Positions 17,414 through 20,468 of a DNA stretch of 20,468 nucleotides are shown here, in pieces (position 1 is the first letter of the stretch; each line of letters begins with the position of its first letter). The notes below the pieces were generated by a model that did not search any database, was not told the origin of the DNA, and saw nothing but the letters and a program-made list of their open reading frames with translations. The stretch is from Acinetobacter sp. (GTDB lineage Bacteria; Pseudomonadota; Gammaproteobacteria; Pseudomonadales; Moraxellaceae). Both the position numbers and the translations under genes were made by a program. The stretch spans positions 2,094 to 22,561 of the forward strand of contig JAUNHS010000017.1 of assembly GCA_030523805.1 (NCBI GenBank), written 5' to 3'.

Positions 17414-18169
17414 ATGAAAAAATCCTTTTCACTCAGCTTATTAAGTGTGTTTACAGTCGCTTTATTGACCGCTTGTGGTGGTGGTGGCGGTGGCTCTAGC
17501 AATGTGGCAACGCCAATCGTTACTTCACCAACGACCAATACTGGTACTGGAACAAACACCAGTACAACAGATAGCACGATTGCAGGCACAAAGATTACGC
17601 TAAATGCTTCAAATCGTGTGAAAGTCAATGAAACAAGTAGCTCAGCGACGACGGATATTAATACGGTCGTAGTAGATGGCACGTCTATTCAGCTGTATCC
17701 AACTGGGATTAGTAGTAACACTTTAAGTATGATTGATAGCCAATCAACACGCAAAGGTGGTAGTTCAAACCTGACTTATACTCGCTATGGCTATATCAAA
17801 AATGGAACATCTGACCCTATTTTATTTGCTCAAGGAGAGCTAACTAAGGATATGCCAACCACAGGTTCTGCGATTTATACAGGTAAGGCAATTCATGTGA
17901 GTAATGGCACGGAAACTTTTAAAGATGTCGTTTTTGATGTGAATTTTGCGAATAAGCAAATTTCTGGGCAAATTAGACCTGAAGGTTCGTCTGTGGCAGA
18001 TGTTGCATTGAGTGCAACGATTAACGGTAATGAATTTGCTGGCAAAACCAGCGGTACAAATGGTTTTACCACTACAGGTAAATTTTATGGCACAAATGCC
18101 GCTGAAATTGGTGGCGTTTATCGTAATGCAACAGGAAATATCAGTGGTGCATTTGGTGCGAAAAAATAA
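17414..18169 (+). CDS. TbpB-like, Slam-dependent-type surface lipoprotein
   Basis: Protein of 251 residues with a lipoprotein signal ending in LLTAC (Cys21). A flexible linker of six glycines and a Ser/Thr-rich stretch (about 22-55) follows. The C-terminal part has alternating beta-strand character and ends in FYGTNAAEIGGVYRNATGNISGAFGAKK-type sequence. The motif FYGxNAAEIGG followed by GAFGAK is the barrel signature shared by transferrin-binding protein B, factor H-binding protein and related lipoproteins that Slam proteins deliver to the cell surface. It is short, so probably one small lobe and not full-length TbpB (about 600 residues or more). No Slam gene or TonB receptor is adjacent in the window. 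The ligand cannot be told; heme, iron proteins or host factors are the known options for the superfamily. Confidence 0.82.
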   Translation: MKKSFSLSLLSVFTVALLTACGGGGGGSSNVATPIVTSPTTNTGTGTNTSTTDSTIAGTKITLNASNRVKVNETSSSATTDINTVVVDGTSIQLYPTGISSNTLSMIDSQSTRKGGSSNLTYTRYGYIKNGTSDPILFAQGELTKDMPTTGSAIYTGKAIHVSNGTETFKDVVFDVNFANKQISGQIRPEGSSVADVALSATINGNEFAGKTSGTNGFTTTGKFYGTNAAEIGGVYRNATGNISGAFGAKK

Positions 18170-18199
18170 GTACCAATTCAATGCTAATACATTGAAATT

Positions 18200-18241
18200 C
18201 AATAAAAAATGCTAGGAAGTTTTACCTAGCATTTTTTATTG
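18200..18241. terminator. Strong terminator after the surface lipoprotein gene
   Basis: A perfect 16-bp stem AATAAAAAATGCTAGG (18201-18216) and CCTAGCATTTTTTATT (18225-18240), closed outside by C-G (18200 and 18241), with an 8-nt loop. The stem is symmetric enough to work on both strands. Confidence 0.85.
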
Positions 18242-18356
18242 TTCAAATGGAAATATTTTGAGCTTATCTATTTTTATGATGATTTAACCGTATTTTATTA
18301 TTTTAAAAATAAAAAAACTTTGAGTATATTAGCGGCATGAAATGATTGACCCAACA

Positions 18357-18379
18357 ACATCGTCAAATGTACACGATGT
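18357..18379. promoter_or_regulatory. Dyad upstream of tauD, possible operator
   Basis: Perfect inverted arms ACATCGT (18357-18363) and ACGATGT (18373-18379) are separated by 9 bp, ending 11 bp before the GAGG ribosome site of tauD. A TTGACC hexamer lies just upstream (18346-18351). The layout fits a dimeric regulator; none is encoded nearby. Confidence 0.45.
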
Positions 18380-18403
18380 GGTGATGATATGAGGTACACA
18401 AAA

Positions 18404-19252
18404 ATGACGCAAACATTATCCATTACACCAATTAAAGATACCATTGGTGCGATTATTGAAAATGTAGATTTAAACCAGTTGAATGAACAAACGCTTGCTG
18501 AAATTAAAGCGGCATTGCTTAAGCATCATGTGATTTTTTTCCGTAAGCAATCATTATTGCCAACATCGCAAGTGGAGTTGGCTCGTAGCTTTGGTTCATT
18601 GCACATTCATCCAATTTTTCCGACAGTGCCAGATGTGCCTGAAGTCATTGTGTTGGATAGTCATAAGCTTGATCTGCGTGATAATGAATTATGGCATACC
18701 GATGTAACGTTTAGCAAAACTCCACCGATGGGTTGCGTGTTGCGTGCGGTGAAAATTCCACCATCAGGCGGCGATACGCTTTGGTCAAGTGGCGTGGCAG
18801 CATTCAACGCTTTAGATCGTGAAACACAAGAGAAAATTAAAGGACTGACGGCTGAGCATGATATTCGTCTATCGTTCCCTGTGGAACGTTTTGGTTATAG
18901 TGATGAGGAACGTGCTAAGTTGGAAGAAGTATTTAAGAAAAATCCACCTGTAACGCACCCTGTAGTACGCACTCACCCTGAAACAGGCGAAAATATTTTA
19001 TTCGTCAGCGAAGGTTTTACATCTAAAATCAATGGTTTAGATGAACAAGAAGGGCGTGAATTGTTAAACTTTTTAACACAGCATGCAGTAAAAGAAGAAT
19101 TTCATTTACGTTGGCAATGGCAAGAGGGCGATGTCGCTATTTGGGATAACCGTTGCACACAGCACAAAGCCTTATTTGACTATGGCGATGCACATCGCAT
19201 TATGCACCGTGCTACCGTGAATGGTACAGAGCCGTATTATACCGCAGCATAA
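18404..19252 (+). CDS. tauD: TauD/TfdA-family 2-oxoglutarate-dependent dioxygenase, probably taurine dioxygenase
   Basis: Non-heme iron enzyme; E. coli TauD hydroxylates taurine to release sulfite and aminoacetaldehyde for use as a sulfur source. The protein is 282 residues, against 283 in E. coli, and is close throughout: LSITPIKDTIGA at the start, FGSLHIHP, LWHTDVTF with iron ligands His98 and Asp100, PSGGDTLWSSG, HPVVRTHPETGENILFV, IWDNRCTQH with His254, and HRIMHRATV with Arg269 binding 2-oxoglutarate. The ATG at 18404 is preferred over 18389 because GAGG lies 9 nt upstream and the N terminus then matches TauD. The tauABC importer is absent here; an amino-acid permease gene follows instead. 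Another sulfonate or alpha-keto-acid-dependent substrate is possible. Confidence 0.88.
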   Translation: MTQTLSITPIKDTIGAIIENVDLNQLNEQTLAEIKAALLKHHVIFFRKQSLLPTSQVELARSFGSLHIHPIFPTVPDVPEVIVLDSHKLDLRDNELWHTDVTFSKTPPMGCVLRAVKIPPSGGDTLWSSGVAAFNALDRETQEKIKGLTAEHDIRLSFPVERFGYSDEERAKLEEVFKKNPPVTHPVVRTHPETGENILFVSEGFTSKINGLDEQEGRELLNFLTQHAVKEEFHLRWQWQEGDVAIWDNRCTQHKALFDYGDAHRIMHRATVNGTEPYYTAA

Positions 19253-19263
19253 AAGCAAAAATC

Positions 19264-19310
19264 GCAGAGTAATCATTGGCAATCTGATCGTATTGTTTGG
19301 ATTGCTCTGC
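19264..19310 (+). repeat. Long hairpin between tauD and the permease gene
   Basis: GCAGAGTAATC (19264-19274) pairs with GATTGCTCTGC (19300-19310), 11 pairs with one wobble. CAAT (19280-19283) and ATTG (19292-19295) pair inside. The next bases are TTAGGTCGTCCCC, not a T-run, so it is not a standard terminator. It could stabilise or process a tauD-permease mRNA, or be a relic of a small element. Confidence 0.5.
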
Positions 19311-19350
19311 TTAGGTCGTCCCCAAATTTTAGATTTTATGTGAGAATAAT

Positions 19351-20468
19351 ATGGCAGCACAGCAAGGATTAAACCGTACCCTTAAACTCAGTTGGGTCTA
19401 TGCAATGGCAGTCGGCTCGGCAGTGGGTTGGGGGGCATTTGTGTTGCCATATCAATGGCTATCATCGGCAGGATTGGTGGCAGTTTTGGTCGGTTTTTTG
19501 ATTGGCACATTGTTAATCAGCATTGTCGCCATTAATTACGGCTATGCCACACGCAAATTGCCTGTAACAGGTGGTGGCGTGGTTTTTGCATTGACATCTT
19601 TGGGGCGAATGCACGGATTTATTGCAGGTTGGTCGCTGATTTTAGGTTATATGGGCATTGTGGCGTTAAATGCGTCCGCAGTTACGTTGGTGTTACGGCT
19701 GATTATCCCTGATGTGATGCAACAATTTCCATTATACCAAGTGTCGGATTGGGTCATTTATGCCCCAGAAGTGGCAGTTTCATCATTATTTCTCATTGCT
19801 TTTGCTTATTTAAATATTAAAAATACTGCCATTTCAGGCAAAATTCAATTTATCGCTGTGTTGTTGATGTTGTTGGCTGTGGCGATTATTTTTACAAGTA
19901 CAGGCTTTCATTTTTTGAACCAACAGCAAGTAACTTTAGCATTATTGCCCCCACGAGGTACAAGCTTTTGGGCGGCAGCTATGAGTATTATCGCTTTTGC
20001 ACCATGGGCGTATATCGGTTTTGATAGTATTCCACAAATGGCAGGCGAATTTAATTTTACTGCTCAAAAAATTATGCGATTGCTTATTGGTAGCGTGTTG
20101 AGTGCGACTTTGCTTTATGTGGCGATGGTGTGTGCCAGTGCGTTTGCGTTTGGTGCAGATTTAAATGCGTTTAGCCAAGTGGCTTGGGCGGTTGGTACGG
20201 CCGTTGATGGTGTCATGGGTAAAATTGGTTTGGTTTTACTGGTGATTGCGGTCAGTATGGGCGTTTTGACAGGATTAAATGGATTTTACATTTCATCAAG
20301 CCGTGTGCTTTTAACGATGGGACGTAGCCAAATGTTACCTGCCAGTTTTGCTCAGTTACACCCCAAATATGGTACACCTTATGTGGCGATTTTGACCGTC
20401 ATGGCTGTGTGTTTGATTAGCCCTTGGTTTGGTCGTGCGGCATTACTGTGGATTGTGGATATGACCAG
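19351..20468 (+). CDS. APC-superfamily amino-acid permease, 3' end beyond the window
   Basis: Open frame of 372 codons from the ATG at 19351 to the right edge, without a stop. TGAGA lies just upstream as a weak ribosome site. Multiple hydrophobic helices are evident. The first carries SWVYAMAVGSAVGWGAFVLP, the glycine-rich unwound TM1 typical of APC (amino acid-polyamine-organocation) transporters. The TM6 region, IIAFAPWAYIGFDSIPQMAGEF, matches the F-x-G-F-D-x-x-x-x-x-A-E-E type motif with the final acidic pair replaced by GEF. The SSSRVLLTMGRSQMLP loop is also characteristic of the family. Inner membrane; substrate unknown. It lies 98 bp after tauD on the same strand, with no clear promoter or terminator between, so co-transcription is plausible. 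Confidence 0.87.
   Translation, partial: MAAQQGLNRTLKLSWVYAMAVGSAVGWGAFVLPYQWLSSAGLVAVLVGFLIGTLLISIVAINYGYATRKLPVTGGGVVFALTSLGRMHGFIAGWSLILGYMGIVALNASAVTLVLRLIIPDVMQQFPLYQVSDWVIYAPEVAVSSLFLIAFAYLNIKNTAISGKIQFIAVLLMLLAVAIIFTSTGFHFLNQQQVTLALLPPRGTSFWAAAMSIIAFAPWAYIGFDSIPQMAGEFNFTAQKIMRLLIGSVLSATLLYVAMVCASAFAFGADLNAFSQVAWAVGTAVDGVMGKIGLVLLVIAVSMGVLTGLNGFYISSSRVLLTMGRSQMLPASFAQLHPKYGTPYVAILTVMAVCLISPWFGRAALLWIVDMT

Noticed and set aside
18873..18888. Second parS-like palindrome CGTTCCCTGTGGAACG
   Set aside because: Only 12 of 16 positions agree with the consensus, the centre differs, and the bases encode a segment of TauD (SFPVER).
19351..20468. Truncated permease pseudogene
   Set aside because: The frame is open to the edge without any disruption; it is cut only by the window.

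Overview
The window looks like ordinary chromosome from a gammaproteobacterium of the family Moraxellaceae, most likely Acinetobacter or a close relative. The basis is an AT-rich base composition, IMP dehydrogenase, GlmM and RNase R sequences that I recall as close to Acinetobacter proteins, the ibaG-murA-hisG order with a short-form HisG, and a TbpB/Slam-type surface lipoprotein. The genus is inferred from memory, without a database search.

Layout. Bases 1-1388 hold the 5' two thirds of argS on the minus strand. It diverges from a small RcnB-like periplasmic protein (1595-1924) across a gap that contains a nested palindrome. guaB follows (2085-3548), with a clear sigma70 promoter that decides its start codon. 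Next come a tight glmM-pdxH pair (3739-5739), two tandem paralogous proton-coupled peptide transporters of the POT/PTR2 family (5954-7399 and 7644-9104), and a large Xaa-Pro aminopeptidase (9182-10972). The ibaG-murA-hisG operon (11155-13359) is closely packed. A lipoprotein gene (13413-14105) lies just beyond the hisG terminator. It converges on rnr (RNase R, minus strand, 14226-16592). The convergent gap holds a bidirectional terminator and a 16-bp sequence that differs by one base from the canonical ParB-binding site parS. After rnr come tRNA-Ser(GCU) and two identical tRNA-Arg(ACG) genes, a TbpB-like surface lipoprotein (17414-18169), a TauD-type dioxygenase (18404-19252) and the start of an APC amino-acid permease (19351 to the edge).

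How the genes work together. Most are housekeeping genes: guanine nucleotide synthesis (guaB), cell-wall precursor synthesis (glmM, murA), vitamin B6 (pdxH), Fe-S handling (ibaG), histidine synthesis (hisG), RNA turnover (rnr) and translation (argS, tRNAs). Two accessory themes stand out. The first is peptide use: two peptide importers next to a peptidase. The second is nutrient capture at 17.4-20.5 kb: a surface lipoprotein, a sulfonate/2-oxoglutarate dioxygenase and an amino-acid permease. Nearly every transcription unit ends in a strong intrinsic terminator. I found no insertion sequence, CRISPR array, prophage or defence system, and no gene-free stretch longer than 300 bases. The main unexplained signals are in the intergenic DNA: the parS-like site, several perfect dyads near promoters, and a long hairpin between tauD and the permease gene.
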